Shown here in pieces: positions 26,329-35,521 of a DNA stretch of 64,000 nucleotides. Source of the DNA: JADKBO01 sp965230345 (GTDB lineage: Bacteria > Bacteroidota > Bacteroidia > Chitinophagales > Saprospiraceae); contig CBDDKR010000001.1 in assembly GCA_965230345.1 (NCBI GenBank), forward strand, positions 496,001 to 560,000, written 5' to 3'. Within the stretch, counting starts at the first letter, position 1. Every line of letters starts with the position of its first letter. A program made the position numbers and the translations under genes. The notes under the pieces were generated by a model. It searched no databases and had not been told where the DNA came from. It was given only the letters and a program-made list of their open reading frames with translations.

Positions 26329-27018
26329 ATGAAACCAATTCTGTTAATTGTAATAATCACAACAATTTCAATGTGCGGAAATCAAGATAATATGGAGCAT
26401 ACCCAATGGAATCAAGATAAGTTGAAAATTCCGTTCGTAATCCGTCAACCAAATGAGATTGATATACCCAAAGGAGACTCAACTTACAATTCATGGAAAG
26501 AAAGAAAATCAATCATATTAGAAGAGGGCTATGTTTTCGCTTTGAATGAAAATCAAGAAGAACTAAATTTTGATTTTTATTGCGAAATAAATGTAAACAA
26601 CCCGAACCTATGGAGGCTTTCAAAAAGATTGCTTGACAACTTGGAGGGGGAAGCATACATCGTTTATAATTTGCATGAAGATGAAGTTCGATATGGAGAT
26701 AAAATATCAATAACCGAGATAATTCAAAAACTTGACAAAATAGAATCTGATATTTTGAATAATTGTAGTGTGAGTATTGGAATTATTCAGAATGAAGATA
26801 AATTAAATGAAGTATTTATTGACGAATCCAAGTTCATTAAATATTGGGGAACTGACGAAGAATTTCTTAGAGGAATAATGAAAGATTTTGGAATAGAGGA
26901 AAGAGAAGAAATGAAATTTGTTGACCAGTACCCGAAAATAGTTTACGATTGGAACTTCGTTAATAAAGAAGCGAAGACAAATGAAGAATTGATAGAATAC
27001 TTGGAAACTGAATTTTAA
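26329..27018 (+). CDS. Lipoprotein of unknown function
   Basis: A 229-residue protein with a signal peptide and Cys 16 (SMCGN) as likely lipid site. The mature part is acidic and contains a motif-free alternation of strands and helices, including IQKLDKIESDILNNCSVSIGII. The residues near 100-140 (LDNLEGEAYIVYNLHEDEVRYGDKISI) suggest an alpha/beta domain, but no family is recognised. Head GTTCACTTCC matches tail GGAAGTGAAC exactly. Confidence 0.7.
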   Translation: MKPILLIVIITTISMCGNQDNMEHTQWNQDKLKIPFVIRQPNEIDIPKGDSTYNSWKERKSIILEEGYVFALNENQEELNFDFYCEINVNNPNLWRLSKRLLDNLEGEAYIVYNLHEDEVRYGDKISITEIIQKLDKIESDILNNCSVSIGIIQNEDKLNEVFIDESKFIKYWGTDEEFLRGIMKDFGIEEREEMKFVDQYPKIVYDWNFVNKEAKTNEELIEYLETEF

Positions 27019-27033
27019 AAAAAAGAACACGGA

Positions 27034-27100
27034 AGTGAACAATGCATAGCCGTCAATTGCCAGCAAAAGCTGGCAACTGCGGCTATGCTGGACGTTACAT
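27034..27100 (+). other. attC site 33
   Basis: R'' AGTGAAC to core GTTACAT; inner arms TTGCCAGCaaaaGCTGGCAA form an 8-bp perfect hairpin. Confidence 0.9.
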
Positions 27101-27113
27101 TCAATTAAGAAAA

Positions 27114-27920
27114 ATGAGAATCAAATACACGCTAAATATAATTGCAGGATTACTTTTAATCGTAAGTTGTTCGACACAGAAACAACAAATAAATAATGTT
27201 GAACAACCAAATCAAATAACAAATGAGTCATTTAAATATGACAAAGACTTCCTAAAATATATTGAAGCGAAATGGGATAGAAAAACTTACGAAAAGGAAC
27301 ATTTACCAAAGTTCGATTTTCTAAAAGCTCATGCTAAACAGTTGAAAATTAAAGATGAATCAATACTATCCAAGAAATTCATGACCAAACCTTCAACTGA
27401 TAATTTGATAGCGCTATATGTAAATAGAAAATTAGGTTGGAACTCTTTCAACTTTGAAGGTTCAAAATCATCGACAAGAGAAGTCATAGGAAAAGAATTA
27501 GAGAACCCACCTACGGAAGAAGAAATGTTGGCATTCTATTACAGTACGATTTTTATTCATATTCTAAATAATCAAAGAAATATTTCACCATATGAATTAA
27601 ACCTCGATTTTAAAGAATTAGGGCTTAATGAAAAAGAAGGAACAATTATGTTTTTATCTGCGATGAGACATCTTGGAAGTCAAATATCTTCATATTCAGA
27701 AAAATCAGAAAACTGTTGGAGAGCAATTGAATTTGTTAAAAAGATTCCAACATTTAATGGTGTAACTTTCGACAATTTTGAATTAGCAAAATTTGAAGAC
27801 TTTAAATTAGATGTTGATAAAAGATACCCCAAAATGAGTTTTAAAGAAAGATATATACCTGAATTTGAAAAGGCGAAATTAGGGTTCAAAAAATGTTTAG
27901 AAATAGAAGATAAAAACTGA
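27114..27920 (+). CDS. Lipoprotein of unknown function (copy 1)
   Basis: A 268-residue protein with lipobox IVSC (Cys 19). The mature part is helical and charged, with FLKAHAKQLKIKDESILSKKF and a short C-terminal segment rich in Lys/Glu; no family recognised. The frame is open upstream only through the previous attC, so ATG 27114 is chosen, 19 bases after the core. The first 190 bases of this cassette recur without visible change at 63811-64000, where the window ends. Head GTTACATTCA matches tail TGAATGTAAC. Confidence 0.75.
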   Translation: MRIKYTLNIIAGLLLIVSCSTQKQQINNVEQPNQITNESFKYDKDFLKYIEAKWDRKTYEKEHLPKFDFLKAHAKQLKIKDESILSKKFMTKPSTDNLIALYVNRKLGWNSFNFEGSKSSTREVIGKELENPPTEEEMLAFYYSTIFIHILNNQRNISPYELNLDFKELGLNEKEGTIMFLSAMRHLGSQISSYSEKSENCWRAIEFVKKIPTFNGVTFDNFELAKFEDFKLDVDKRYPKMSFKERYIPEFEKAKLGFKKCLEIEDKN

Positions 27921-27988
27921 ATGTAACAATGTGTAAAATGTTCATGAGGGCTATGCGCCCTCACGCCATTTACACGAGACCGTTATCT
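27921..27988 (+). other. attC site 34
   Basis: R'' ATGTAAC to core GTTATCT; inner arms CATGAGGGctatgCGCCCTCACG. Confidence 0.9.
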
Positions 27989-28007
27989 CTCAGCAAACAA
28001 CAAAGCC

Positions 28008-28038
28008 TTGTATTTGATACCAGAATATGGTATATTTG
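28008..28038 (+). promoter_or_regulatory. ParDE promoter with overlapping operator
   Basis: TTG at 28008-28010, a 20-base spacer, and TATATTTG at 28031-28038 fit the Bacteroidota -33/-7 pattern. Inverted repeat ATACCA/TGGTAT at 28017-28033 lies between and overlaps the -7 box, well placed for autorepression by the ParD-like protein. Confidence 0.65.
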
Positions 28039-28054
28039 AAAAAAAACATGATTT

Positions 28055-28297
28055 ATGTCTAAGAATACATCAATAATATTAGGAGATCATTTTGATCAAT
28101 TTATACAAGGAGAAATTAAAACTGGAAGATATTCTTCCGTAAGTGAGATTGTCAGAACAGCTCTAAGGCTTCTTGAAGAAGAAAGTCGCAAAATTGAATT
28201 GATAAATGAAGCTTTAGTGATAGGTGAAATGAGTGGAAAACCGGTCGAATTCGATAATGAAGAATTTAAGTTAGGAATGAAGACTAACCTCAAATGA
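28055..28297 (+). CDS. parD: ParD-family antitoxin
   Basis: An 80-residue protein with the ribbon-helix-helix pattern of ParD: strand (TSIILGDHFDQFI), helix and the conserved GRYSSVSEIVRTALRLLEEE at residues 23-42. The C-terminal acidic part would wrap the toxin. Its promoter and operator are immediately upstream. The TGA overlaps the toxin ATG by four bases. Head GTTATCTCTC matches tail GAGAGATAAC, so both genes form one cassette. Confidence 0.9.
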   Translation: MSKNTSIILGDHFDQFIQGEIKTGRYSSVSEIVRTALRLLEEESRKIELINEALVIGEMSGKPVEFDNEEFKLGMKTNLK

Positions 28298-28593
28298 ATA
28301 TGCTTAAGCTCAAACTTAGTCCAAAATCGATTGAGGACTTAGAACATGTTTACAAATACACATTTGAAAATTGGGGAGAAAGACAAGCCGACAAATACCA
28401 AGACGAACTATATCTGAAAATGAAACATTTAGCCTCAAATCCAACTTTGGGACAAAGTTACCCTTACAGAATTGGGTATATGAAATCAAGAATAAATAGG
28501 CATATTATTTTTTACAAAATTGCTGAAGATGAATGTCATATTATGAGAATTCTGCATGAAAGAATGAATATTAGAGATCGAATAAATGAATAG
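28294..28593 (+). CDS. parE: ParE-family toxin
   Basis: A 99-residue protein of the RelE/ParE superfamily: LKLSPKSIEDLEHVYKYTFENWG, then helix KYQDELYLKMKHLASNPTLG, and strands RINRHIIFYKIAEDECHIMRILHERMN with the typical terminal R-I-L-H-x-R-M motif. ParE toxins poison DNA gyrase; the pairing with ParD supports that over mRNA cleavage. Overlaps the antitoxin by four bases. The cassette is a self-stabilising unit of the kind found in large chromosomal integrons. Confidence 0.9.
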   Translation: MNMLKLKLSPKSIEDLEHVYKYTFENWGERQADKYQDELYLKMKHLASNPTLGQSYPYRIGYMKSRINRHIIFYKIAEDECHIMRILHERMNIRDRINE

Positions 28594-28598
28594 CCGAG

Positions 28599-28664
28599 AG
28601 ATAACAAGCCGTGACCACGATCATCCGCCAAAGGCGGACGACGGGTACGGCAGAACCGTTATCT
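28599..28664 (+). other. attC site 35
   Basis: R'' AGATAAC to core GTTATCT; strong inner hairpin GTCCGCCaaaGGCGGAC-like (TCCGCCaaaGGCGGA). Confidence 0.9.
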
Positions 28665-28704
28665 CTCATTGTTAAAATTTGAGTAAAACAAAAAACAAAA
28701 TAAA

Positions 28705-29373
28705 GTGAGTTCATTATATTTCTTGGCATTTGCCGCAATAGGGATTTTATTTGCTGCCTACACAAGATATAAAAGTGAATCGAACCGATTAAAATCCTTA
28801 CAAAAAAGGCATGAAATTCAGTATCCTATTGTTGATTATGAATATGATAGATTTAATACGAAGGAAGAGCGTAACACTAATATAGCATTTGACAATGATC
28901 AATTCGAAATAGTAACCGATATACAAAACATAAGAATTGCAAATCAAACACTTGTGTCTAGAATATCTTCAGAATTCAATGAAATACCTATACTATTCGA
29001 CATCGTAATCCAACCTTTTGAAAAAGTATTATTCGATATAGAAGGGTTTACAAACTTTAATCAAGATGGAATATTGATTTTGTGGTCTTACGGAGTTCAT
29101 ACAAAAATGCTACTTGAAGAAATTGAAAAATTAAAGTACCTATCGGAGACAATTTCATCTGAACCAGGAGGAGTATATTTAGTTCTGAATTCGTTCAAAA
29201 TTGACAAAGCTGAAAATTCAGTTATTCTATATGGAACATTTCGAGACGGGAATGAATTTGTATTAAAAATTAACTACAAAACATTTCGACTAAAATTTAA
29301 TGCTCCATTGAACTCAATTTTGAGCCTTAATAACTTTAAAAATATTGATGACTTAGAAAATAACGAGACATAA
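28705..29373 (+). CDS. Hypothetical protein with one N-terminal membrane helix
   Basis: A 222-residue protein starting at GTG 28705, with a hydrophobic N-terminal helix (residues 3-18, SLYFLAFAAIGILFAAY) and a soluble remainder with well alternated strands (FDIVIQPFEKVLFDIEGF, VILYGTFRDGNEFVLKINY). Probably a membrane-anchored protein of unknown role. The head GTTATCTCTC pairs with tail GAGACATAAC with one mismatch. No family recognised. Confidence 0.65.
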   Translation: MSSLYFLAFAAIGILFAAYTRYKSESNRLKSLQKRHEIQYPIVDYEYDRFNTKEERNTNIAFDNDQFEIVTDIQNIRIANQTLVSRISSEFNEIPILFDIVIQPFEKVLFDIEGFTNFNQDGILILWSYGVHTKMLLEEIEKLKYLSETISSEPGGVYLVLNSFKIDKAENSVILYGTFRDGNEFVLKINYKTFRLKFNAPLNSILSLNNFKNIDDLENNET

Positions 29374-29437
29374 CAAGTGACAAGACATCATGCCATCTAG
29401 CGCTGATGGCACGCTACTTGTCACACAACCGTTATAC
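29368..29437 (+). other. attC site 36
   Basis: R'' ACATAAC to core GTTATAC; arms AAGTGACAAG/CTTGTCAC and TGCCATC/GATGGCA. Confidence 0.9.
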
Positions 29438-29914
29438 GCCATTGAGTGAAGGTCGAATAAAGGGAGTTTACGCAAGAAAAGAACTTAGTCGAATTCGTTT
29501 GCGGCTTAAAAAAAAGTAGGGTAGAGCAATAGTGAAGGAGAATTTCGGCTTGCTTGAGAACATTGAATAAAAGATGAAACAGGTTCTTAAAGGACAAAAA
29601 GAGAAATTGGAGCCAAAGAGTATCTACAAAAATCTTAGAGAATGAAAGACGATCGTTGCTTCATGAGATGTTTATGAAACGTAAACCAATCATGTTCAAG
29701 GACGCAAGCCAGGATGTGTACAAAAGTTACAAGACTTAAACAGATAAAGGAAGCATATGATACAGGCGTTAATTTGTAAAGAATGAGCTTCGGATTACAT
29801 AATAAAATGGTATTAAAGCCGCAAACTAGACGGAACTTAGGAGTGTTATACGGCGTATAACACTATGTATCAGTCCACATCTCCAAGTAGTCGATGTGTC
29901 GGATACATTTACCG
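29432..29914 (+). repeat. Non-coding cassette, family A copy 10
   Basis: Typical member, in tandem with copy 11. Contains GAACTTAGTCGAATTCG in place of GAGCTTATCCCAATTCG (shared with copy 17). Confidence 0.85.
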
Positions 29915-29920
29915 TTATAC
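29855..29920 (+). other. attC site 37 (family A type)
   Basis: R'' GTATAAC to core GTTATAC. Confidence 0.9.
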
Positions 29921-30401
29921 GCCATTGAGTGAAGGTCAGATAAAAGAAATTTATGCTAAGAAAGAGCTTATCCCAATTCGTTTGCGGCTTAAAAAGGTGG
30001 TGTGGAGATAAAATTGAAGAAGAAGTTCGACTTGCTTGAGTTACACAGTAAAAACCAGATCAGATTCTTGAAAGACAAATAGAAAAATTGGAGCCACAAA
30101 GTATAAACAAAAACCAGAGAGATTGAAAGACTATTGTTGCTTTTATGAGATGTTCATGAAACATAAATCAATCATGTTCTAGGACGCAAGCCCGGATGTG
30201 TACAAAAGTTACAAGAGTTAAACAGATAAAATAAATGAAGCAGATCATACAAGCGTAAATTTGTAAAGAGAAGAGCTTCGGATTAAATAATAAATGGTTG
30301 TAAAGCCGCAAACTAGATGGAACTAGGGAGTGTTATACGGCGTATAACACTATGTATCAGTCCACATCTCCAAGAAGTCGATGTGTCGGATACATTTACC
30401 G
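29915..30401 (+). repeat. Non-coding cassette, family A copy 11
   Basis: Carries GGTGGTGTGGAGATAAAATTG in place of the usual AAGTAGGGTAGAG block, as do copies 14, 15, 16 and 18. Confidence 0.85.
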
Positions 30402-30407
30402 TTGGCA
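30342..30407 (+). other. attC site 38 (family A type)
   Basis: R'' GTATAAC to core GTTGGCA. Confidence 0.9.
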
Positions 30408-30467
30408 GCAAGCAAAGAAAAAGGAACAAAAAAGTAAGGACAAACTGATTTGAATAAACAGGGACAA

Positions 30468-31019
30468 ATGATATCAGAAATTCTTTTTGAAGCAACGCTC
30501 ATAGATTCAACGAATTATAAAAAATTGAAATGGATTCGATATTCGTTTTATTTTGTTTTATTGTTTATTGGGGGATTATTAGTTGAACCTAGAACTCAAT
30601 TTCAAAGAAATATGAGTCTGCAGGAAAGATTGAATTTAGACTTTGGGAATATTGTTGGTTTGTTTTTAATAATAGGAACAATAGCAATAATAGTATATTT
30701 TTATTCCATAAAATTCGAAGAAAAAGGACGTATAAGTTTTTTTAGAAACAATATTCAAATCAAGGATCAATTTGATACATTTTTATTGAAATTCAATGAA
30801 ATAGAAGATGTGTTAATAAAAAGAGGGTCTACGTATCATTATGAATACCAACGAGATAACTACTTGTTTAAAGCAAATAATTGGATTTCTTTTAAATATG
30901 ATAAGAGTATATATAAATATGAGTTTATCATTGACTCAGCAGAAAAGAATAAAGAATTTGAAAGGCTCATAAGAGAACTTAGAACAGAACGAATCAATTT
31001 TAAATATTTGTCAATTTAA
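30468..31019 (+). CDS. Two-helix membrane protein
   Basis: A 183-residue protein (189 from an upstream TTG at 30450, which has AAGTAAGGA at good spacing and is a real alternative). Two membrane helices (about residues 23-41 and 66-83), then a soluble domain of 95 residues with a charged strand-loop pattern (IQIKDQFDTFLLKFNEIEDVLIK). Resembles PH-like or small membrane-bound sensor proteins in layout only. Head GTTGGCAGC and tail GCAGCCAAC agree with one mismatch. Confidence 0.65.
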   Translation: MISEILFEATLIDSTNYKKLKWIRYSFYFVLLFIGGLLVEPRTQFQRNMSLQERLNLDFGNIVGLFLIIGTIAIIVYFYSIKFEEKGRISFFRNNIQIKDQFDTFLLKFNEIEDVLIKRGSTYHYEYQRDNYLFKANNWISFKYDKSIYKYEFIIDSAEKNKEFERLIRELRTERINFKYLSI

Positions 31020-31029
31020 AAAGGCCAGC

Positions 31030-31096
31030 AGCCAACAATGCATCAGCGTTCATACTCAGCAATAACTGAGCACACCGCCGATACTCACCGTTATCA
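31030..31096 (+). other. attC site 39
   Basis: R'' AGCCAAC to core GTTATCA; inner arms ACTCAGcaataaCTGAGCA, outer GCATCAGCG/CGCCGATAC. Confidence 0.9.
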
Positions 31097-31105
31097 CACA
31101 TAAGA

Positions 31106-32092
31106 ATGAAAAGGATATTTCAAATATTAACATTAATCCTATTAGTCAACACAGTGTTGTTGGGTCAATTCAAAGAAGGGGAAGTTCAAACTGATACTTC
31201 TAAAATCGAAACCAAGTTTTATGAATCCTTTAATTCAATAAGGATATTCAATGAAATCAAGGGTAAAAATCTTACGTACTATGAAGAGTATTATATGGAT
31301 ACAAAGACTCTAACCACAAAAGGAATATTTAAAGATGGCTGGTGTAGCGGAACATGGATAGTGTACAACAAATCAGAAGAGATCACCGATATTCGAAATT
31401 ATGACACAGGTGAATGGAAAGTACTAGATCAAGCAACTTACCCTAACTATGTATTACAAAATGCAGTGCTCCAAAAAGCTATTGAGTTTATTCAGCAATA
31501 CTATGGAAAAGAGTTTACAGAAAATCATATAAAATTCAATTTGAATCAATCATACAAAAGAACTGAAAACACATTTGAAAACTGGTGCGAACCTTTAAAT
31601 GAACCTGCGACAAAATTCTCAATGTCCTTTGATATCAATATAAATGATATTGGTAATTATGAGCGAATGATAAAATTCAAACTTGATAATGAAGGATAAC
31701 TTGTGCCAATTGAATATTTCAAAGATGTACAAGGGTTTCAAAGCCTATCAGATACAAATTTCAAATTTTTGACTGAAGATGATGCTATTCAAAATTTGGT
31801 CTTAGAAAGAGGAATAGAAAATATTGAAAAGCCAACTTTTACAACTCTAAGATGGATTTATAACGAACCAAATGAATTGAAATTAGACAATGGCATATTT
31901 GTATATAGCTTACTCTATTTCAAAGAAGAATTAAAAGATAGAAATGGTGAGCGAATGACTATTACCTCAAAATTTGATTCTTATAATTTCAATTTTTGGA
32001 CAGGAGAATACATTAACAAAACGAAAATGAAATCAGTTAAAGGTTGGGGTAAGGAGAGTGGATTTTCAACTGGATTAATCCCCGATAAATAA
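31106..32092 (+). pseudogene. Exported protein gene broken by an in-frame TAA
   Basis: A single frame of 328 codons interrupted by TAA at 31697-31699 (codon 198). The two halves abut in the same frame with no gap: the text before is LDNEG and after is LVPIEYF, so a Tyr codon (TAC/TAT) to TAA change would restore DNEGYLVPIEY. The first half has a signal peptide (cut near LLGQ) and MORN-like strands (TKGIFKDGWCSGTWIVYNKS). Second-half translation from a GTG at 31703 is possible but has no separate ribosome site. Head GTTATCACAC matches tail GTGTGATAAC. Sequencing error is the alternative explanation. Confidence 0.75.
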
Positions 32093-32100
32093 AATACGTG

Positions 32101-32168
32101 TGATAACAAGTGATATGAGATCAGACTTGCTATCGCTGCGTCCACTCCATATCACAGAACCGTTACAC
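32101..32168 (+). other. attC site 40
   Basis: R'' TGATAAC to core GTTACAC; arms GTGATATGAG/CCATATCAC. Confidence 0.9.
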
Positions 32169-32730
32169 CGCACCATGAGAATGAGCATTGCTTATTATAG
32201 TGAAGCAAATTGACTTTGAAAGTTGAAAGAGTTTTCAAAAGAGTAAGGAAGATGAAAATTGAATAAGGATCAAAGCTTAATCAATATTCGAGCCTTGAAT
32301 CTGAGAGAGGAAGGTCCTTAGAAATACAGATTTTGGCCACTTGAAATTGGGATTGATTGATTTTGGGAAAGGAAAAGAAGAATCAGCTATAAAACGAATG
32401 AACATACAAGTTAGTGTAATTAGTAATAGCGCAAATCTGATTAGTAATAAGTTAGATTAAAAAAATTAAGGACAAGAGTAACAGTGGTTTTGGAAGGGAA
32501 TCAAGCGACACTAAGATTTGTTGGAAAACGCTCTTTGATATTTGGGTGATGGGTAGAACTACGCTTAAAACCAGGAGTTGAATAGAAAAATGAGCTTTGC
32601 AAAGCAAAGAAAAACGACTAAATTTAGACAAGAAAGAGAATAATAAACCAAAAGCGACAGAAGCGCGGTGTAACATGCGCTGATGCGACATAAGAAATAA
32701 GTATGACTGACGTCGCATAGCGCAAGACCG
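32163..32730 (+). repeat. Single non-coding cassette, type C
   Basis: About 568 bases with no convincing gene on either strand. Head TTACACCGC matches tail GCGGTGTAAC, so it is a proper cassette. It shares no long block with A or B except its attC arms (ATGCGCTGATGCGAC subtype), but has the same purine-rich, stop-dense character. A reverse frame of 124 codons crosses into the next gene and is probably chance. Confidence 0.75.
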
Positions 32731-32736
32731 TTGTAG
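32668..32736 (+). other. attC site 41
   Basis: R'' GTGTAAC to core GTTGTAG; family B-type arms. Confidence 0.9.
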
Positions 32737-32749
32737 CCAATTAGAAAAA

Positions 32750-33415
32750 ATGAAACTATTCAAACGAAATAAATACAAATTTGAAATTGAAATTCCTGAG
32801 GGAATAAAGGAAGAATGGTTTGCCAATAAAGTGAGATTTGTAGGTAATAAAGATAAGATTTACTCTTTTTCGAGAGAATTCAAAAGGATGAAGGAATTAA
32901 AAGACGGCGATAAAGTAAAGTTGGGTAAATTGACATTGAAAGTTTCTGATTACATAACCGATGATAGAAACAAAGAGAACCATATTGAACTGCCAAATCA
33001 TGCTTGGGGAATAATGTCAAGCAAATTTTATGATGTTTGGGAAGGATATGACGAAAATCCATTTGACTTTAATGATTGTGGATATGACGAAAATCCATTT
33101 GATATAGGAGTTGAAATAGAGGATATTCCACTTACGGATGAAGTCATTTTGGAATTACCTCATTTAAGAGTATTTAAATCCAAATGGAAAGAATTATATA
33201 TTTTGATTGAAGATACAGAACTCTATGATTTCATTGATGATTATTTGACTGAGGAATGTGAAATAAAGAATTTACAAATTCAGCAAAGTCAAATTGAAGG
33301 TAAAAGTCGATATAGAGTTTATTTCCAACCAGAAATGGAAAAAAAGTTAACTTCTGAATTAGAAAAATTGAATATTAATGAAATTAAAAGAATTTGGAAG
33401 TTAAATAACGAATAA
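32750..33415 (+). CDS. Hypothetical protein with short tandem repeat
   Basis: A 221-residue cytoplasmic protein, acidic overall. Residues about 100-120 contain an imperfect tandem repeat (GYDENPFDFNDC then GYDENPFDIG), visible at DNA level as two copies of ATATGACGAAAATCCATTTG about 36 bases apart. The N-terminal 70 residues are basic with strands; no family recognised. ATG 32750 is 19 bases after the core. Head GTTGTAGCCA matches tail TGGCTACAAC; the same head occurs on the unrelated cassette at 48978. Confidence 0.65.
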   Translation: MKLFKRNKYKFEIEIPEGIKEEWFANKVRFVGNKDKIYSFSREFKRMKELKDGDKVKLGKLTLKVSDYITDDRNKENHIELPNHAWGIMSSKFYDVWEGYDENPFDFNDCGYDENPFDIGVEIEDIPLTDEVILELPHLRVFKSKWKELYILIEDTELYDFIDDYLTEECEIKNLQIQQSQIEGKSRYRVYFQPEMEKKLTSELEKLNINEIKRIWKLNNE

Positions 33416-33426
33416 AAGAAAACTGG

Positions 33427-33494
33427 CTACAACAATGGCTAAAACGTTCATAGCCAGCAAAAGCTGGCTACGCCGTTTAGCCTTACCGTTATAC
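33427..33494 (+). other. attC site 42
   Basis: R'' CTACAAC to core GTTATAC; perfect inner hairpin GCCAGCaaaaGCTGGC. Confidence 0.9.
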
Positions 33495-33970
33495 GCCATT
33501 GATTGAAAATCGAATAAAGGAAGTTTACGCATAGAAAGAGCTTACCCCAAATCGTTTGAGGCTTTAATAAGTAGGGTAGAGCAAGAGTGAAGGAGAAGTT
33601 CGGCTTGCTTGAGAACATTGAATAAAAGATGAATCAGGTATTTGAAAGACAAATAGAGAACATGGAGTCAAAACGTATATACAAAAACTGAGAGATTGAA
33701 AGACGATCGTTGCTTTTATGGGATGTTCAAGAAACGTAAACCCAATCATGTTCTAGGACGCAAGCCCAGATGTGTACAAAAGTTACAAGACATAAACAGA
33801 TGAATGAAGCCAATGATGCAATCAAAATTTCCAAAGATGATAAGCTTCGAATTAAATAATAAAAGGTTGTAAAGCCACAAACTAGACGGAACTAAGGAGT
33901 GTTATACGGCGTATAACACTATGTATCAGTCTACATCTCCAAGTAGTCGATGTATCGGATACATTTACCG
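33489..33970 (+). repeat. Non-coding cassette, family A copy 12
   Basis: Begins TTATACGCCATTGATTGAAAATCG. Nearly identical to copy 19 except that 19 has E element 3 inserted at the ATT, which fixes the insertion point. Confidence 0.85.
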
Positions 33971-33976
33971 TTGGCA
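33911..33976 (+). other. attC site 43 (family A type)
   Basis: R'' GTATAAC to core GTTGGCA. Confidence 0.9.
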
Positions 33977-33979
33977 GTC

Positions 33980-34155
33980 ATTCCCCATATTCGACCAACC
34001 AAAATCAGTAACCTAAAATACTAATTTCTCCTTGGCAAATTAATTTCCCTCGCTAACGTTCGCTTAAATAGAGATAGAATTGCATAAGAAATTAAGTAAA
34101 TTTGTGTAGAAAATGACTATTGATAATCAATGGCTTAGCGAACGTTAGTCAGAAT
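33980..34155 (+). mobile_element. E element copy 2
   Basis: Nearly identical to copy 1. Starts ten bases after the GTT core and ends 14 bases before the gene at 34170. Right flank is ATC instead of ATT. Here head GTTGGCAGTC and tail GACTGCCAAC match, so E was inserted in an otherwise normal cassette. Confidence 0.8.
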
Positions 34156-34169
34156 CAAAAAAGTAAAAA

Positions 34170-34793
34170 ATGAAAAACCCAAATGATAAAGTCAATACTG
34201 AAAATGAAGGTAAAATTCCCAAAAAAGAAGGATTGAAAAAAGTAATATTGACCGAACAGGAATTGCAAATACTTTTGAACGAATATAATCAATGTAATGA
34301 AAGAATTGAATCTTTTTTAAATCGACAAGATGCAATTCTCCAAATTTCAATGGCTATAATTGGTGGGGCAATAGCTTTCACATTATTAAATCCTATTCCA
34401 GAAGAATTATATTTAGCGATTCCAATAATCCCGATAATGCTATTTATCCATATTTCTTACCACTATACAAGAGTAATAGCAAATCAAGGATATAGAGAAT
34501 ACTTACAGCAAAGACTAAACAGTAATCTTCCCAAAGGCTCATTTGTAAAATACACTACAGTAGGAAAAGAATTCCTGCTAAATAAAAATCCAATTGCAAG
34601 AATAAACGGTATTGTTTTTCCTTCTTTAATATTGAGTTCAATTTTATTCTCGATAATTATGTCCAATTTCAATTTATTGGTCATAATTGGAAACGTACTC
34701 ATCATAATTCTTGTAGCCATAACAGCAAGGATATTATTTAAATTCACAATAGACCTCAATGAAAGAGTTAAAACATTTTGTGAGAAAGATTAG
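34170..34793 (+). CDS. Four-helix membrane protein
   Basis: A 207-residue protein: a soluble N-terminus of about 60 residues, helices near 66-83 and 88-108, a loop, then two more near 153-170 and 174-193. The helix-loop RQDAILQISMAIIGGAIAF resembles membrane proteins with a paired-helix sensor layout; no family recognised. It follows E element 2 directly and overlaps the next gene by 35 bases, indicating co-translation. Both genes share the cassette. Confidence 0.65.
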   Translation: MKNPNDKVNTENEGKIPKKEGLKKVILTEQELQILLNEYNQCNERIESFLNRQDAILQISMAIIGGAIAFTLLNPIPEELYLAIPIIPIMLFIHISYHYTRVIANQGYREYLQQRLNSNLPKGSFVKYTTVGKEFLLNKNPIARINGIVFPSLILSSILFSIIMSNFNLLVIIGNVLIIILVAITARILFKFTIDLNERVKTFCEKD

Positions 34794-35433
34794 CCTTGGA
34801 ATATTGGTTCTGGTAATATTGGCATTCATGGCAATGACCTTGATTTCGGCAAATGTTAAAGCTGATTTGATTAACCATTCCATTCCTCCAAAAAGTGAAA
34901 TTACTGATTCAATAGTAGTACACTTCATTCATGGGTCAATTCCCAAACCAAATTGTGAATATGATAAAAAGCGATTAGGCGGCTATCTTGGAGGTCACAT
35001 AGAAATAGAAGTAAATGAAAAAGTATTTGGATTCTTATACGATTCAATACCTATAAATTATATTTCTCAAAACAACTATAATTCAAAGTTTGAAGTAAGA
35101 CAGAAAAATGCTTGGATGAAATATACCAAGCATGATAAAATCACTTCAATATTTTTACCAGTTACGCTTGAACAAAGAAAACACTTATTTACCTTATTAA
35201 ATCGGTATCTTAAAATGGAACCGTATGACTATGCTTTTCTTGGACAAAGATGTACCTCATCAACAGCGGAAATTTTATCAGATATTGGAATAATCAATAA
35301 GTTTTCAAATTTAGAATCAATTATAGCATTTTTTTACCCACGCACTTTGAGATTTACGATGATACAATTTGCAAAAAAAAATAAGTTGACAATTAATTTC
35401 AAAGAAGGAATTGAATGTCATAAATGGGAATGA
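34759..35433 (+). CDS. Membrane-anchored permuted papain-like hydrolase candidate
   Basis: A 224-residue protein with one N-terminal membrane helix (about residues 10-30). The outer domain has IVVHFIHGSIP, then GYLGGHIEIEV (His about 78), and later YAFLGQRCTSSTAEILSDIG (Cys about 167). A His before a Cys, with the Cys at the start of a helix, is the order of permuted NlpC/P60-type cysteine hydrolases, which act on cell wall or lipids. This is a pattern-based inference. It overlaps the membrane protein gene before it. Confidence 0.55.
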   Translation: MKELKHFVRKISLGILVLVILAFMAMTLISANVKADLINHSIPPKSEITDSIVVHFIHGSIPKPNCEYDKKRLGGYLGGHIEIEVNEKVFGFLYDSIPINYISQNNYNSKFEVRQKNAWMKYTKHDKITSIFLPVTLEQRKHLFTLLNRYLKMEPYDYAFLGQRCTSSTAEILSDIGIINKFSNLESIIAFFYPRTLRFTMIQFAKKNKLTINFKEGIECHKWE

Positions 35434-35445
35434 AAAGAAGACGAC

Positions 35446-35512
35446 TGCCAACAATGTGTGAAACGTTCATAGCGGCTATGCGCCGCTACGCCGTTTACAC
35501 CAGCCGTTACTT
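35446..35512 (+). other. attC site 44
   Basis: R'' TGCCAAC to core GTTACTT; inner arms AGCGGCtatgcGCCGCT. Confidence 0.9.
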
Positions 35513-35521
35513 GCAATTTAG

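Noticed and set aside
27042..27113. Upstream extension of the lipoprotein gene to 27042
   Set aside because: The extra codons are attC sequence; starting at 27114 gives a normal lipoprotein signal peptide.
32452..32826. 124-codon reverse frame in cassette C
   Set aside because: Runs through the attC into the following gene in antisense; no homologue recognised and no promoter seen.
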